Assembly (NCBI GenBank): GCA_035516255.1
Contig: DATJAL010000044.1
Coordinates: forward strand, 1-64,000
From: Chitinivibrionales bacterium
GTDB lineage: Bacteria > Fibrobacterota > Chitinivibrionia > Chitinivibrionales > FEN-1185
DNA length: 64,000 nt
Direction: 5' to 3'
The position numbers and the translations under genes were made by a program. The first letter of the stretch is position 1. Every line of letters begins with the position of its first letter. The notes under the pieces are model-generated. The model saw only the letters and a list, made by a program, of their open reading frames with translations, was not told where the DNA came from and did not search any database. Of this stretch, positions 19,117 through 28,167 are shown piece after piece.

Positions 19117-19161
19117 TGTGCCATAACTCAATCAAATAGAGCTTCCGACTTTAGACCAAAA
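19117..19161 (+). pseudogene. tRNA-Arg relic 1 (5' half, decayed)
   Basis: Compared with the intact tRNA-Arg(ACG) at 36149, tRNA positions 4-34 align without gaps at 26 of 31 bases (GCCATAACTCAAT, then ATAGAGCTTC). All five mismatches are transitions. The similarity covers the acceptor 3' side, D-arm and first half of the anticodon arm, then fades. No T-arm follows. It lies in the 263-base gap between convergent radA and the GH116 gene, in the same orientation as the intact tRNA. Confidence 0.6.
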
Positions 19162-19267
19162 TTGCACATTAACAAATGATAGTTTTCACAGGAAAATTAC
19201 TCACCACATTTTGTCATGCTATCCAATGCCGAGGCATTCAATTCCCCTGAGCGACACTATTTCATGG

Positions 19268-22200
19268 TTATTGCACGGACACAGTAAAAGCCTTGGCCGC
19301 ACTCCTCTTGTTTCCGGCCTTGTCGACCGCCGTAACGTTCCAGGTGTGCGTCCCGGCCGAAACCGTGCCGACGGTATAGGTCGCAAGAGGAAGTCCGTAC
19401 GCCTGGAATTCATACAAAGAACTTCCCCACGCCGTAGCGCGTTTGACGCAAAAAATTCGGATATATCTTCCCATCGCGTTGAGGCCGCGGATTGTTTCGG
19501 TGCCGCCTTTTCCCGCGGTCGTTTGATACACCGATTTTCCCGTCCAGTTCGAGGTGTCGTTCGAAACGTCCAGCTCGTAGGACGAAGCATAGGCCGCTTC
19601 CCATACAAGCGTCACCGAATCGATACGGGCGGGCGCCCCCAGATCGACGCACAGCCACTGGCTGTCGGCCCACGAGCTTTCCCAGCGCGTCGACAGACTG
19701 CCGTCAACCGCGTTTGCCGCACCATTGCCCTGGTTGGTCGAAGAAGCGAAGGCGGTTTTGCCCAGGGCCAGATTTCCGTATGAGGCGGTGCCGGAATCGG
19801 CGTTTACATCCGCCACTACGTTTCCGTCAAGAGCCAGTTCGTAATGATCCATGCCGGTTCCATTGTCAGAGGCGGTTTGCCAGTAAAAATTAACGGCCGG
19901 TCCAGCGACTGCCGAATTATCCGACGGGCTGACAAGGGAGAACGGCGACGGCGGAATCGTGTCTGAATAGGTAAATGTCCATTTCGCCGATGAAGTGGTC
20001 AGATTGACCCAGTTGACCGCGGTTATGTACCATTGGTACGATCCCGGGGAAATGGCGGTGAAGGCATACGCTGTGTCGGTTGTCGAGGCGATTTTACTGT
20101 TGTTGACGTAGACGTCGTACCGCTGGATTCCCGATTGCGGGTCCGAGCTTTTGTTCCATACGAGTACCGGTTTGGTACTCTGGACGGTTTGACCGTTTGC
20201 AGGCATAACCAGGCCGAACGCAAGGGGCGGCGTGGAATCGTTGAAGCCCTGGTCGACGGCGCCGACCTGGACGCCGCTCGAATCCACGGTTCCGCTCCAG
20301 TTTATTTTGATCCTGCGATCGAACGTACCGCTTCCGATGCGCGAGAACGGCTCGGTCGCCCCGTTAACCGTCACGGCAACGGTGGTGGCGGGCAGGAACC
20401 TGTCCGAAATGTACAGCGACGAGACTTTCTGCGGTTTGTCAAAACGTACGGTGATGTTCTGGTTCTGGTTCGTGCTCCCGCTTTCTTTGTAGGAAATGGT
20501 GCCGTAGGACCCCGGAACGCAAAACAGCGCGTTGTCGAGTTCGTGGTTCATGGAGGAGCCCCACTTGTCGGTGGTGGACGGAAGTTTCGGCTCGACGTAC
20601 AATTCATCGGTGTACGCGTTAAACCAGAAACCGATAAGAGAGTAATAATTGCGCCATACCACCGGCATGCTTACGTAAAAACTGTGCCCGCTCCAGTCGG
20701 TTGAGGCGAAATTGTCGCCGGGCCCGTTGTAAACCAGATAAATCCCGCCGTCGAAAACCCTGTTGCGGTTTTCGAAATACCGGTTGTAGAAATCCCTCTG
20801 GATTGCCCTCCACTCAGCCACCCTGTTTGTGGTGAGGCATGCGCCGCCCAGATGTCCGAGAATATAGGGAACCCAACCCTCATTTTCGCCGTCCGAACCC
20901 GCAGCCGCCATCCCCAGACTAAGCGGCTGCCAGAAATTGTTCAATAGATAGCTGAACGTGTTGTTGATCTCATCGTCGCCGAACATCTGGTCTTTGTGAA
21001 AATACAGCGACATCCACAGCCCGGCAAACGGCGTCTCCTGGTTTGCGGTCATGGAGGCAGACGGATTCGCCAGATACCGCGCCCTGAAGGAGGCAACGCC
21101 GGCGGTGTATGCTTTTGCAAAGCTGTTCTGCAATGCAGTGTCGCCGTAAATTCCGGCCATTTCCGCAACGATTTCGAATACCGTAAGGGCCAGTCCGGAA
21201 TTGTAAAGATCGTGGTCCTGCGGGCCCTTGTCGTAGGTTGCCCCGGTGCCCTGGAACGTGAAGGGATATGTTGTATTCGCGTTAAGGCTCGATGCCATTT
21301 TGTAAAGACGCTGCGCGGTCCGCTTGAAATACGGCCAGAGGGCGTCCATACGCGCCTTGTCGCCGGTCGCGACGAAGGATTCGTACATGCCGAACAGGAA
21401 CCCGCAATCGAGGTCGGCCCAGTTGGGGCCGCCCCATCCGTGGTAGCCGGGCGCGTCCCACAGGCAGGTTTTGTGATCGGTCACCTGACCGGCGCCGGGG
21501 ATGAAATCGTGTGAGATCTGGCCGTCGTCATCGCCGCCCACCATCTCGGTGCGCGCCCAGTATTCCATCTGTGAAGCGTTGGGCCAGGAAAACATAGGGC
21601 CGTTGATGCGCCATATTTCGGAACCGAACGCGTGCCACCCCTGGTCCATCTGGCCGAACCACGTGTAGACGCCTTCCCATTCGCTGTAACGGCCGTCTTT
21701 CGTATAGATGCTGCTGTTTGACCACGTTGTCTGGTCGAGCGTGGTGTTCACGATCCAGTCGGGAACGTTGGACCCGCGGAAGCGCTCAACGAATTGCACG
21801 GCGCGCGATTCAAAATCGCTGAAATCGTCAAGACCTGCCTGGGCAAAGAATTGCGCACTGGTCCCGATGTTCGAATAATAATACCCGGCCGGATCATCGG
21901 ACTTGCACCACGAAAGGACGAACTCGATGTCCTTTTTCTCGCCCGGGCCGAGCGTAACTTTTGCCGCAACCATGTTGGCCGTGCCGGACAACGCGTTGTT
22001 GAGTGCGCCGGAGGCGAGAAAACCGGCGTCGTTTCCAACGCTCACGACAGCCGCAGGATCGCTGCTTTGGACAAAAAGCGCCTTGGACGGCGCCCCGCCC
22101 TCCGCGGCAAAGCCTTTTCCTGAAATAACGGCTGGCGTCTGGTCGGTGGAAATCTGGAACGCGCAGGCCGCATCCGCCGCGCTGCTGCCCAGATTGCGCA

Positions 22201-23497
22201 AAGTCAAGTGGTAGAACGCGACCGGCCATGTCATTTTCGTCTGGTCCGCAGGATTGTACGGCGCGAACGCGGTGAGCGTCACCGACACGTTGTTCGTCGC
22301 GCCGAAATTCGCATATTCCACCGGGAAAATCGCGTCGTCGTCGTATCGGTTGGCGGCGTTCCAAGTCCGCTTGGCAGCAGACAATTTTGCGTTCGTCAAG
22401 ATGGTCGTCCCTCGCTTGGTGTACAGTGAGAACTGCCAGTTCGGCTGCTGCACGTAATCCTCCTGGCCGGCGGGTGTTTTCGCCTGAAAAGCGAACTGGC
22501 CGTTCCACGGACAGAATTTCACCGCTCCCGCTCCCATGCCGCCGAGCGGCGCTCCGGTGGTGCCGTCGACCGCCTCGGCAACGGTAAAGCTGCAGGTGCT
22601 CGACACCTGGTCGCCAGCGGCGGTCCTTGCGACAACGCTCCATGAATGCGTTGCGAACGCTGTTGTCCCGGCAAAAGCCGTAATCGCAACTTCAGCAAAT
22701 GTGACCCCGGCGGGAACACTGTCCGCCACGATGTTTCCGTCCACGTTCACCGCATACCCTGTGGCGCCGGCCATTGGATTCCATTCGAAAATTATCGAAC
22801 CGCCCGGCGACTTGAACACGCGGGAATTGAAACCGGGGTATACGATGTCGAATGCGGCTTTTTGAAGGACAAAATCATATATCCCCGAATATGAATCTAT
22901 TGAAGTCTGCGCTCCCTTGTATCCGGATGCGGTCACAATCAAAGTATCCACAGTGGCCGCACGCTTTGCGGCTGCAAGCGTGCTGAAGTCGCGGACGCGG
23001 ACAAGGCCGCCCGATGTCATGCCTCTGTTCACGCGGGTAAATTTGCATACGGTAACTCTGGGGCCCACTTCCGCCTTCACCAAGAATACTTCCGAAGCAA
23101 GGCATGCTCCGCCCAGCCCCAGCCGGTATTCGCCGGGCGTAAGCGCTGTGTTGACGAGATCGGCGGCCAGCCTGCCTTTTAGATCGTACATTCGTATATG
23201 CACAATCTGAGTGGCTGCAAGGGCAAACAAAAGTGATTGGCCTCGGATTATAGGCGCGGTCGAGATGGCCCTTTCAAGCAGGGCAAAACGATTGGCCGTT
23301 GAAACAATATTGTAGGCGCCGGCTGAGTCCGTCGTCGCGTTGAAACCTGCATTTGCAAGACGTACCGAGGCGCCATGGATTCCCATTCCGCCTGCGTCTT
23401 TGACTGTTCCCGTAATGGAAATTGACTGGGCGTGCGAAAGGAAGAACATGCCGACCATCATCATGCAAAAAACGTCCGAACGATTTTTTGAGTTCAT
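19268..23497 (-). CDS. Secreted GH116-like beta-glycosidase with CBM32-type (F5/8C) domain
   Basis: This large exported glycosidase has 1409 residues. The start follows GGGAGAAA and gives a signal peptide ending in FFLSHAQS. Domains in order: a carboxypeptidase-regulatory-like Ig domain (about 25-85), a sorting-domain-like module with YDLKGRLAADL...GEYRLGL (about 95-170), the GH116 N-terminal domain beginning GAPLGGMGAGAV (about 317), the (alpha/alpha)6 catalytic region (about 640-1010; HDFIPGAGQ, WADLDCGF, DHDLYNSG), two Ig/FN3-like domains, and a discoidin/CBM32 domain (about 1240-1370; NAVDGSLSTRW). GH116 members act on beta-glucosides or beta-xylosides. The exact substrate is unknown. It is probably cotranscribed with the small gene upstream. 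Confidence 0.85.
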   Translation of the reverse strand: MNSKNRSDVFCMMMVGMFFLSHAQSISITGTVKDAGGMGIHGASVRLANAGFNATTDSAGAYNIVSTANRFALLERAISTAPIIRGQSLLFALAATQIVHIRMYDLKGRLAADLVNTALTPGEYRLGLGGACLASEVFLVKAEVGPRVTVCKFTRVNRGMTSGGLVRVRDFSTLAAAKRAATVDTLIVTASGYKGAQTSIDSYSGIYDFVLQKAAFDIVYPGFNSRVFKSPGGSIIFEWNPMAGATGYAVNVDGNIVADSVPAGVTFAEVAITAFAGTTAFATHSWSVVARTAAGDQVSSTCSFTVAEAVDGTTGAPLGGMGAGAVKFCPWNGQFAFQAKTPAGQEDYVQQPNWQFSLYTKRGTTILTNAKLSAAKRTWNAANRYDDDAIFPVEYANFGATNNVSVTLTAFAPYNPADQTKMTWPVAFYHLTLRNLGSSAADAACAFQISTDQTPAVISGKGFAAEGGAPSKALFVQSSDPAAVVSVGNDAGFLASGALNNALSGTANMVAAKVTLGPGEKKDIEFVLSWCKSDDPAGYYYSNIGTSAQFFAQAGLDDFSDFESRAVQFVERFRGSNVPDWIVNTTLDQTTWSNSSIYTKDGRYSEWEGVYTWFGQMDQGWHAFGSEIWRINGPMFSWPNASQMEYWARTEMVGGDDDGQISHDFIPGAGQVTDHKTCLWDAPGYHGWGGPNWADLDCGFLFGMYESFVATGDKARMDALWPYFKRTAQRLYKMASSLNANTTYPFTFQGTGATYDKGPQDHDLYNSGLALTVFEIVAEMAGIYGDTALQNSFAKAYTAGVASFRARYLANPSASMTANQETPFAGLWMSLYFHKDQMFGDDEINNTFSYLLNNFWQPLSLGMAAAGSDGENEGWVPYILGHLGGACLTTNRVAEWRAIQRDFYNRYFENRNRVFDGGIYLVYNGPGDNFASTDWSGHSFYVSMPVVWRNYYSLIGFWFNAYTDELYVEPKLPSTTDKWGSSMNHELDNALFCVPGSYGTISYKESGSTNQNQNITVRFDKPQKVSSLYISDRFLPATTVAVTVNGATEPFSRIGSGTFDRRIKINWSGTVDSSGVQVGAVDQGFNDSTPPLAFGLVMPANGQTVQSTKPVLVWNKSSDPQSGIQRYDVYVNNSKIASTTDTAYAFTAISPGSYQWYITAVNWVNLTTSSAKWTFTYSDTIPPSPFSLVSPSDNSAVAGPAVNFYWQTASDNGTGMDHYELALDGNVVADVNADSGTASYGNLALGKTAFASSTNQGNGAANAVDGSLSTRWESSWADSQWLCVDLGAPARIDSVTLVWEAAYASSYELDVSNDTSNWTGKSVYQTTAGKGGTETIRGLNAMGRYIRIFCVKRATAWGSSLYEFQAYGLPLATYTVGTVSAGTHTWNVTAVDKAGNKRSAAKAFTVSVQ

Positions 23498-23549
23498 CTT
23501 ATTTCTCCCACATTGTTTTCCATGAATTGCGGCAACCGTTCGCCGCGCC

Positions 23550-23753
23550 TTATTCCGCAATTACCGTTTTCTGCTCTTGATTCGTATATTCCACGAGCAT
23601 ATGCGTCGAATTATCACCCGTATTGAACCAAAACATGATTTTATCGCCGGACACGGTAAAGCAATCGGAAAACGAATATCGCAGCGCCGTGGGACGGATG
23701 TCGTTGTACTGCGACATTGCCTGTTCAATCATTCTGGCCTTTATTGCTCCCAT
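23550..23753 (-). CDS. Small conserved-looking protein (67 aa) upstream of the GH116 gene
   Basis: I do not recognise a family. The 67-residue product (MGAIKARMIEQAMSQYNDIRP...) has well-balanced composition, an amphipathic N-terminal helix and a strand-rich C-terminal half (DKIMFWFNTGDNSTHMLVEY). GAGGGAG lies at a good distance from the ATG. It has no signal peptide or membrane segment, so it is probably cytosolic. It ends 52 bases before the GH116 start on the same strand, and a palindromic site lies upstream. This points to a two-gene operon. Confidence 0.65.
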   Translation of the reverse strand: MGAIKARMIEQAMSQYNDIRPTALRYSFSDCFTVSGDKIMFWFNTGDNSTHMLVEYTNQEQKTVIAE

Positions 23754-23864
23754 TACCGTCTCCCTCGTGTAAAAGTTCCCCCATCATTCGAACCATCATC
23801 CTGCATATAATAATGTACCACCATTTCTGCTTGAAATCCATAGCGGAGAAAAACAATCGTATAC

Positions 23865-23880
23865 ATATTGTTTACAATAT
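23865..23880. promoter_or_regulatory. Palindromic operator candidate ATATTGT-TT-ACAATAT
   Basis: A perfect 7-bp inverted repeat around TT lies about 110 bases upstream of the 67-aa gene and the GH116 gene. Its core TTGTTTACA is shared with the palindrome at 26336-26354, and a further TGTTTACA lies near 23933. It could be the binding site of the nearby Fsuc_second regulator or another repressor. Confidence 0.5.
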
Positions 23881-23989
23881 TTCTATATATATCATTTAGT
23901 TATACTTACATATAACAATAATTTAGATATTATGTTTACAGTGCGCGCAAAAAAACCGACATTGTTTGAGGAGCGATGCAAAAACGGTT

Positions 23990-25366
23990 TCACGGCATGG
24001 TGTTCCCCGGCGACGTCACCACGATATCGGAGGCGGCGATGCCGAACATATACATGTCGTCCATGTACAATGTGTCGTTTGTCAAGGCAAAGAACGAAAT
24101 CGACGTTACGCCGCGCGACGCGCCCTGCCACGTGACGCCGCGTGCGGCGGTCTGGGACCCGGGCCTGGCCGCAAGGTCTGCGGATTTCATGGAAATCCGC
24201 TGCCACTCGGTCGGTATTGTAAATTCGTAGATGAACTCACCTTCTCCGGACCCGGATCCCACCGTGTCGGTATGGAACACCACCCGGAGCCGGCCCGAGC
24301 CTTTTGCGTAAAAGCTGAATTCGGTCATTTTAGAGAGATCATAGTAAACTTCCGGGACGCATATGTCAACCCCGATGCCGCCCGTGGGCGGACTGCCCGC
24401 GTTTTGCAGGGTGATGAAGATCCGGAGGCTTTTGCCGCGGAACGCGCCGGCGGTCACCATGCAGCTGTCGAACCCCGTTGGAAACACGGCGGGCGTCACG
24501 GTATTTCCGTCGGCGTTCGGACGCACGACCCACCGCCCGTCTCCCGTGCCTCCGGGCGCCGGAATCAATGTGTAAATTTCGTTGTGGGTCACGCCACCGG
24601 ACAGCGGATTCTCGAAATCCTCGAAGAGCAAAGCGTTGTCCTGCTTTTCCACGGGAACGACGGTAAACGAACCGCTCAGGGAACCTTCATAAAAGGAATC
24701 GACCCCCTGCGTTCCCGCCGTTGTCTGTGCAAACTGCACATCGTTGATGTACGATGTATCGCCTGCGCCGGTCAACGGCGGGAGCGTGAGAAAGTCCACC
24801 GTTGACCCATGGATAAACGCGACATCGATTGCGGTGCGCGGAACGCTGGTCAGCGTGTAGTTACCGATGGTATCGGGGATAAACGTCCGGCCCATGCCCG
24901 GAACGGCAACGATTAAGGATTTCTGATCAGCGGCATTTGCGGCAACGATCCGCCCCCGTACCACCACGTCGGGAGTCAAGGCCAGGTCGGCAACGGCGGA
25001 TGAGGAATCGTTGACAAGGAGGATTTTCTGCTGAATCGCAGAGCTGCCTGCGGCCGAATCCCTGCAGAAGACCGCGTATTTGCCGGCCTTGACGCTGTCG
25101 AAGCTGTAGGAGCCGTCCGATCCTGTTCGAACGGCTTTTAAAACCCTGCTGCTGTCCCCCTTGCCCGTTACGGCAACGGTTCGCAATTGCACCGAAACAT
25201 TCGAGGCAGCATTGCCGCCGGCGTCAAGGACCACGCCCGCCACCTTGGCATTTCCGCTCACGCTCGATCCCGCAGCCATGGTCGGCGCGCTTCCGCACCC
25301 AACGAACAAAAACGCGCAGCACGCGAGCAGGAGACAGGCAATTCTTCCAGGAAATAGACCGCTCAT
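23990..25366 (-). CDS. Lipoprotein with carboxypeptidase-regulatory-like domain, coupled to a Fsuc_second regulator
   Basis: The 458-residue protein starts with a lipoprotein signal (LLLACCAFLFVGC, lipid-modified Cys about residue 24). Residues 40-115 form a carboxypeptidase-regulatory-like Ig fold (AGVVLDAGGNAASNVSVQL ... GSYSFDSVKAGKYAV), and a second similar domain follows (about 130-200). The C-terminal 200 residues have the look of a jelly-roll carbohydrate-binding domain (CBM11/CIA30-like: LLFEDFENPLSG, EFSFYAKGSG, EWQRISM). Its ATG overlaps the regulator's stop codon by four bases (ATGA), so the two are translated together. It is probably a surface lipoprotein that binds polysaccharide. 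The function is not known. Confidence 0.75.
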   Translation of the reverse strand: MSGLFPGRIACLLLACCAFLFVGCGSAPTMAAGSSVSGNAKVAGVVLDAGGNAASNVSVQLRTVAVTGKGDSSRVLKAVRTGSDGSYSFDSVKAGKYAVFCRDSAAGSSAIQQKILLVNDSSSAVADLALTPDVVVRGRIVAANAADQKSLIVAVPGMGRTFIPDTIGNYTLTSVPRTAIDVAFIHGSTVDFLTLPPLTGAGDTSYINDVQFAQTTAGTQGVDSFYEGSLSGSFTVVPVEKQDNALLFEDFENPLSGGVTHNEIYTLIPAPGGTGDGRWVVRPNADGNTVTPAVFPTGFDSCMVTAGAFRGKSLRIFITLQNAGSPPTGGIGVDICVPEVYYDLSKMTEFSFYAKGSGRLRVVFHTDTVGSGSGEGEFIYEFTIPTEWQRISMKSADLAARPGSQTAARGVTWQGASRGVTSISFFALTNDTLYMDDMYMFGIAASDIVVTSPGNTMP

Positions 25367-26214
25367 GATTGTTCCTCTATTGTATCATTGGAACCGGGAG
25401 AAAACATGAGCGGAAACATCTGGATGTTGATCTGGTACACCCGGTCGCTTGAGTCAAGAGAATCAACGATCTTCACGACCCGGTCGCGAAAAGCCTCGAT
25501 TTCCGCCTCGATCATCGTATACGCTTCTTTGGTGAGCCCCACCGTGACCCCCGAGGCATGTCGCTCGTGCAAAGGAATATTGTCGAGCGACCGTTCGGCA
25601 AGCCGCAGCATGGTCCGGTTGAAATTACGGACCACCATGGATTTGACTTCAGAACGCGTGGTGATGGCCTTGTGGGTCTGTTCGTAGCGACCGTTCCTGA
25701 ACTTCCGGACGAGTCCGTGACCGACGAGCCATTCCACGGCCCGTTTTGCTTCGTCGGCCGTGATCTCCGGATGCACACAGCGCGCCACCTTCGCCCAGTC
25801 GTCCTTGTAATCGTGCTGGCACACGCCTTCGCGCAGAGCGCTGTAATACCATCGGTCGAAATATTCGAAGTGGTCGTCTTCCATCAGGTGCTGGGGTACC
25901 TGCTCGGCCATGGAGCGAAGCACGCGGTAATGTTCCTGTTTTTCGAGCGCCGATGAGGCCTGGTTGAACAGCACGAGGTTGCGGAAGAACACCGCTTCCT
26001 TTTCCTTGATGCCGAGGCCCTTGATGAATTTTTCGATCGTCTTGCGGCTGAGGTTCCGTTTGCCGTCGATGACCATCTTCAGAAGGATCGGCGCATGGAC
26101 ACCTGCACGGAGGGCGAAGAACCGGTAGGAGAAGTACTTTTTGGTTTTCTTCGCCTCGTTATAAAAATCCTTGAGGTACCGGCGATAGTCGATGTATTCG
26201 AAAATAGAGTTCAT
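25363..26214 (-). CDS. Fsuc_second/TIGR02147 (DUF4423) family protein, probable transcriptional regulator
   Basis: The 283-residue protein opens MNSIFEYIDYRRYLKDFY, the conserved start of the second-largest paralogous family of Fibrobacter succinogenes. An N-terminal helix-turn-helix-like segment (SYRFFALRAGVHAPILLKMVIDG, about residues 29-51, then NLSRKTIEKF) resembles Xre-type recognition. The DUF4423 core follows with a winged-helix-like stretch (AKRAVEWLVGHGLVRK). The family is widespread in Fibrobacter, Bdellovibrio and Leptospira and has no well-established function. The overlap with the lipoprotein gene and the operator-like palindromes around it support a regulatory role. Confidence 0.8.
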   Translation of the reverse strand: MNSIFEYIDYRRYLKDFYNEAKKTKKYFSYRFFALRAGVHAPILLKMVIDGKRNLSRKTIEKFIKGLGIKEKEAVFFRNLVLFNQASSALEKQEHYRVLRSMAEQVPQHLMEDDHFEYFDRWYYSALREGVCQHDYKDDWAKVARCVHPEITADEAKRAVEWLVGHGLVRKFRNGRYEQTHKAITTRSEVKSMVVRNFNRTMLRLAERSLDNIPLHERHASGVTVGLTKEAYTMIEAEIEAFRDRVVKIVDSLDSSDRVYQINIQMFPLMFSPGSNDTIEEQS

Positions 26215-26335
26215 GCATCATCGCATTGACAAATAAGATTGATCGACAACAATCGTGATCCTGAATACAGACCACTTCCACCCTAGTAAATTATAATGCC
26301 AAATCCTTTTGAAATCCACATCATCTTATAAAGAA

Positions 26336-26354
26336 TGTAAACAATTTGTTTACA
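26336..26354. promoter_or_regulatory. Perfect palindrome TGTAAACAA-T-TTGTTTACA, candidate operator
   Basis: A 19-bp site with flawless 9-bp arms lies about 120 bases upstream of the Fsuc_second regulator. A half-site TGTTTACA recurs at 26413-26420, and related sites occur upstream of the GH116 operon. Its position and symmetry fit autoregulation by a dimeric regulator. The rest of the 460-base gap holds only this site, A+T-rich sequence and the tRNA relic described separately. Confidence 0.6.
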
Positions 26355-26580
26355 CCTTCTCTGGTATAATTTAGTTGATTATAATGGATAGTTGAAGATC
26401 AGGCGGGAAATCTGTTTACAAGCAAATAGAGATGTTAGAAAAGTAATGTCGAGGCAAAACGGGCAACAGCTTTTTTATGTTAGGATGAAGCATGGCTGTC
26501 AAGCACAGCGGAATTTTCAGGTGAGGCGCACTTTCAATCGAAAGGATCACACTTGTAATTCCTTTCCAAACACATTTCAC

Positions 26581-26680
26581 CATATGGTCAACTTGAGATC
26601 ATTTGCAGTAAGAATGCATATTCTTCACCCATGGCGCGGCCATGGCCCAATCGGGATGGAACGCCTGCTGCGGTCAGCGA
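26581..26680 (+). pseudogene. tRNA-Arg relic 2 with retained tRNA promoter
   Basis: Bases 26583-26622 match the promoter region of the intact tRNA-Arg (36 of 39 in the best stretch), including TTGAGA (26593-26598) and CATATT (26617-26622) with 18-bp spacing. From 26636, GCGGCCAT then GCCCAAT, GG and ATGGAACG follow the acceptor stem and D-arm of the tRNA, and gapped similarity (CTG, CTGCGG, TCAG) continues into the anticodon arm. The T-arm is missing. The relic runs into the 3' end of the outer-membrane factor gene, whose stop codon (26674-26676) lies within it. Confidence 0.7.
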
Positions 26681-28131
26681 ACCGGTTTGTCCGGTCCGGC
26701 CTGATGCGTCTTTGCGTTCCAGCCCCCCCCGAGAGCCTTGATAAGGAGGACGCTTGCCCCAAGCCTGTTACCGAGGATCCCGATGGCCGTTTTCCTGTTC
26801 GACAAGTAAATGGTCGACGTGTTGATCACGTCTATGGAACTTGCGATGCCGGCCTTGTACCTGCTGAGGGTGAGCTCCACCGAAAGCCGGGACGCCGAAA
26901 CCGCGGTGTCCTGGGCGCCGGCTTCGTCCTGAAGAATGCGAAGCGACGAAAGATAATCTTCCACTTCCTCGAAGGCTGAAAGAACCGTCCCGCGATAATT
27001 TGCGACTGTTGCCTCGTAGGCGGCGCGCGCGCTCTGCACCTGCGCAAGCCGCTGTCCGCCGTTGAAAATCGTCTGGGTAAGCACGCCGCCGAGCGACCAT
27101 AAAAGGCCGGGCCCGCTGGACAGGCTCGGCCAGAAGTTCCCTGCGTCTCCGCTCAGGGTGATGCTCGGGAACCAGGCGGTGCGGGCCACGCCGATCTGGG
27201 CGTTCGCCGCCGCGACCTCCCGCTCCGCAGCCGCGATGTCGGGCCTCCGTTCGAGGAGCGCCGACGGGACGTCGAGGGGGACGAGCGGCACGCGGCCGAC
27301 GAACTCGGCGTCCGGCGCAATCGAAAATTGCGATGCGGGAATGCCCAGGAGCGTTGCAACGGCATGCTCGAGCAGTCCCCGCTGAACGCCCAGGTCTATG
27401 GCCTGCGCCTGCGCCGTGGCCAGCTGGGTTTTTGCAAGCGCGACGTCCGCCGACGAGGCGATCCCTCCTCCCGCTCGGATATTGGTAAGGTCGAGAAAGC
27501 TCCGATAATCGGCCACCGTTGAGTCGAGAAGATGTTTTTGAACGTCCAGGATGCGAAGTGCAAAGTAATCCTGTGCCAGCTGCGCGCGCAGGCTTAGAAC
27601 CACTGCGGCAAGCTGGGCCGCGGTTGCCTGCGCGCTCGCGCGGCTCGCCTGCACCGATTTTGTAACCTTGCCCCAGATGTCGGGCTCCCACGACACGGTG
27701 CCCTCAAGAGTCAAGCCCGAATCCTGGCGGCTGCCCGGCTGCACCTGCTGTTTGAGATACGAGGCCTGGCCGCCGATCACGGGGAAATAACCGGACGCCG
27801 CCGACCTCACCAGCGCGCGTGCCTGCCGGTATTGCGCGGCAGCGGCGGCAATGCTCTGGTTGGAAACCGCGAGGCGTGATTCGAACGAGTCGAGCAACGA
27901 ATCGCCGTAGAGTTCCCACCAGGCGCCCTTGAACACCGTGTCCGCCGGTTCCGCCTTTTTCCAGCCCGCGCCGGGGACCGCGGCTTCACGGAAGGAATCG
28001 GGCGTCGTCACCGGAGGCCTGGTGTACCGCGGCCCGGCGCAATTGACGGAAAGGATCGCGGCCGCGAGCAGGATCCGCGCCTTTTCCCATGCGAAACGGT
28101 CCGACGCGAAGATCGAGAGATGGTTTTTCAT
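26674..28131 (-). CDS. RND efflux outer-membrane factor, NodT/OprM-type lipoprotein
   Basis: This is the outer-membrane exit duct of the tripartite efflux pump encoded upstream. It has 485 residues with a lipobox near residue 32 (LSVNCAG), then the NodT-type start RPPVTTPDSFREA. Two OEP domains follow; VALAKTQLATAQAQ and RRPDIAAAEREVAAANAQIGVARTAWFP are the diagnostic stretches. It is the last gene of the operon, and a short gap separates it from the second permease. The last codons lie in the tRNA-derived sequence, so the C-terminal tail (KTHQAGPDKPVR) may be recent. Confidence 0.92.
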   Translation of the reverse strand: MKNHLSIFASDRFAWEKARILLAAAILSVNCAGPRYTRPPVTTPDSFREAAVPGAGWKKAEPADTVFKGAWWELYGDSLLDSFESRLAVSNQSIAAAAAQYRQARALVRSAASGYFPVIGGQASYLKQQVQPGSRQDSGLTLEGTVSWEPDIWGKVTKSVQASRASAQATAAQLAAVVLSLRAQLAQDYFALRILDVQKHLLDSTVADYRSFLDLTNIRAGGGIASSADVALAKTQLATAQAQAIDLGVQRGLLEHAVATLLGIPASQFSIAPDAEFVGRVPLVPLDVPSALLERRPDIAAAEREVAAANAQIGVARTAWFPSITLSGDAGNFWPSLSSGPGLLWSLGGVLTQTIFNGGQRLAQVQSARAAYEATVANYRGTVLSAFEEVEDYLSSLRILQDEAGAQDTAVSASRLSVELTLSRYKAGIASSIDVINTSTIYLSNRKTAIGILGNRLGASVLLIKALGGGWNAKTHQAGPDKPVR

Positions 28132-28167
28132 AGTTGAAACGTCTTCCCTTCAAAAAATATGCGTTTG

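Noticed and set aside
26392-26979. Plus-strand open frame over the 3' end of the efflux outer-membrane factor gene
   Set aside because: It overlaps the tRNA relic and the coding sequence of a clear NodT-type protein, and its product has no recognisable pattern.
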